Source of the DNA: Acidimicrobiia bacterium
GTDB lineage: Bacteria > Actinomycetota > Acidimicrobiia > Spongiisociales > Spongiisociaceae
DNA length: 35,473 bases
NCBI GenBank assembly: GCA_021296345.1
Contig: JAGWAN010000021.1
Location: 1 to 35,473 of the forward strand
Direction: 5' to 3'
In this document: in pieces, positions 35,197 to 35,473 of the stretch
Layout: every line of letters starts with the position of its first letter
Numbering within the stretch: the stretch's first letter is position 1
Translations under genes and position numbers: made by a program
The notes under the pieces: generated by a model
Seen by the model: only the letters and a program-made list of their open reading frames with translations
Databases searched by the model: none
Told to the model about the DNA's origin: nothing

Positions 35197-35473
35197 ATGC
35201 TCCTGATCACCAACGTGACGGCGGTGACAGTCGATGCGCGGAGGCGCATCATCACCGACGCCGCGATCGCGGTCGAGGGCGGCTGCATCGCCGATATCGG
35301 CAAAGCCTCCGATCTGGCCCTCCTCCACCCCGATGCGGACCGACTCGACGGCCATGGCATGCTGGCTCTGCCGGGGCTGATCGACGCCCACGCCCACTCG
35401 GATCAGGCGCTTCTGCGGGGCGCCGCCGACGACCTGCCCTGGCGACCCTTTCTCCGGGAGGTCATCTGGCCGC
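35197..35473 (+). CDS. Amidohydrolase (cytosine deaminase/TRZ-ATZ-like), 5' part
   Basis: The first 92 codons are visible and the gene runs off the right edge. It starts like metal-dependent deaminases and amidohydrolases: L-L-I-T-N-V-T-A-V-T-V-D, then the small beta-sandwich, then P-G-L-I-D-A-H-A-H-S with the first two metal-binding His (65 and 67) and D-Q-A-L-L-R-G. The start ATG 35197 gives the standard N-terminus, but the frame is open back to 35077 and reads V-G-E-L-Q-A-T-S-V-Q-G-I-D-I just upstream, which may be the relic of another gene. G+C content returns to the high level here, so the lower-G+C block ends close to 35094-35196. Confidence 0.85.
   Translation, partial: MLLITNVTAVTVDARRRIITDAAIAVEGGCIADIGKASDLALLHPDADRLDGHGMLALPGLIDAHAHSDQALLRGAADDLPWRPFLREVIWP

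Overview
The window looks like chromosomal DNA of a high-G+C bacterium, most likely an actinobacterium. This rests on the G/C-rich third codon positions, frequent GTG and TTG starts with strong Shine-Dalgarno (SD) sites, one apparently leaderless gene, and actinobacterial-style lipoprotein and Tat leaders. A closer placement (for example Acidimicrobiia-like) is only a guess. I see no tRNA, rRNA, CRISPR array or intact insertion sequence.

Layout. (1) 1-1910, minus strand: a NitT/TauT-type ABC importer with two closely related permeases and the start of a secreted binding protein. (2) 2045-9715, plus strand: a small lipoprotein, then a tightly packed operon: phosphotriesterase-family hydrolase, unknown 155-aa protein, Gfo/Idh/MocA oxidoreductase, unknown 271-aa protein, aldehyde dehydrogenase, three bacterial microcompartment (BMC) shell proteins (hexamer, pentamer, tandem trimer) and a DUF3830 cyclophilin-like protein. 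The aldehyde dehydrogenase and the DUF3830 protein start with the same ~47-residue EutQ-like domain, a likely tag that draws both into the shell. This is the most interesting system in the window: a possible metabolosome whose substrate is unknown. (3) 9947-15986: a polyamine-type ABC importer operon (binding protein, two permeases, ATPase) with a CocE/NonD serine hydrolase inserted between permease and ATPase genes. (4) 16044-18695: a scar-like zone with a frameshifted chorismate mutase, a D-serine dehydratase-like PLP enzyme, a fragment of a TRAP binding protein and a lower-G+C membrane protein gene.

(5) 19095-23005: an operon for a two-chain ThDP-dependent E1 (alpha and beta), a free-standing lipoyl domain and an acetolactate-synthase-like ThDP enzyme; no E2 core or E3 is present. 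(6) 23018-27854: a DUF4143-type ATPase, a 2-hydroxyacid dehydrogenase with an unusual C-terminal extension, and an OLD-like ATPase with a probable TOPRIM domain. (7) 28208-31236, minus strand: TRAP transporter DctM and DctQ without an adjacent DctP, and a CaCA-type cation exchanger. (8) 31237-35093: a lower-G+C block with a decayed metallo-beta-lactamase-fold gene and a sugar-type ABC importer (binding protein, attenuating hairpin, two permeases). (9) 35197 to the edge: the start of an amidohydrolase.

Taken together the region looks like an accessory catabolic island. Several importers for different solutes are interleaved with hydrolases and aldehyde- or keto-acid-handling enzymes, one set apparently organised inside a protein shell, and with the remains of earlier gene loss and gene insertion.
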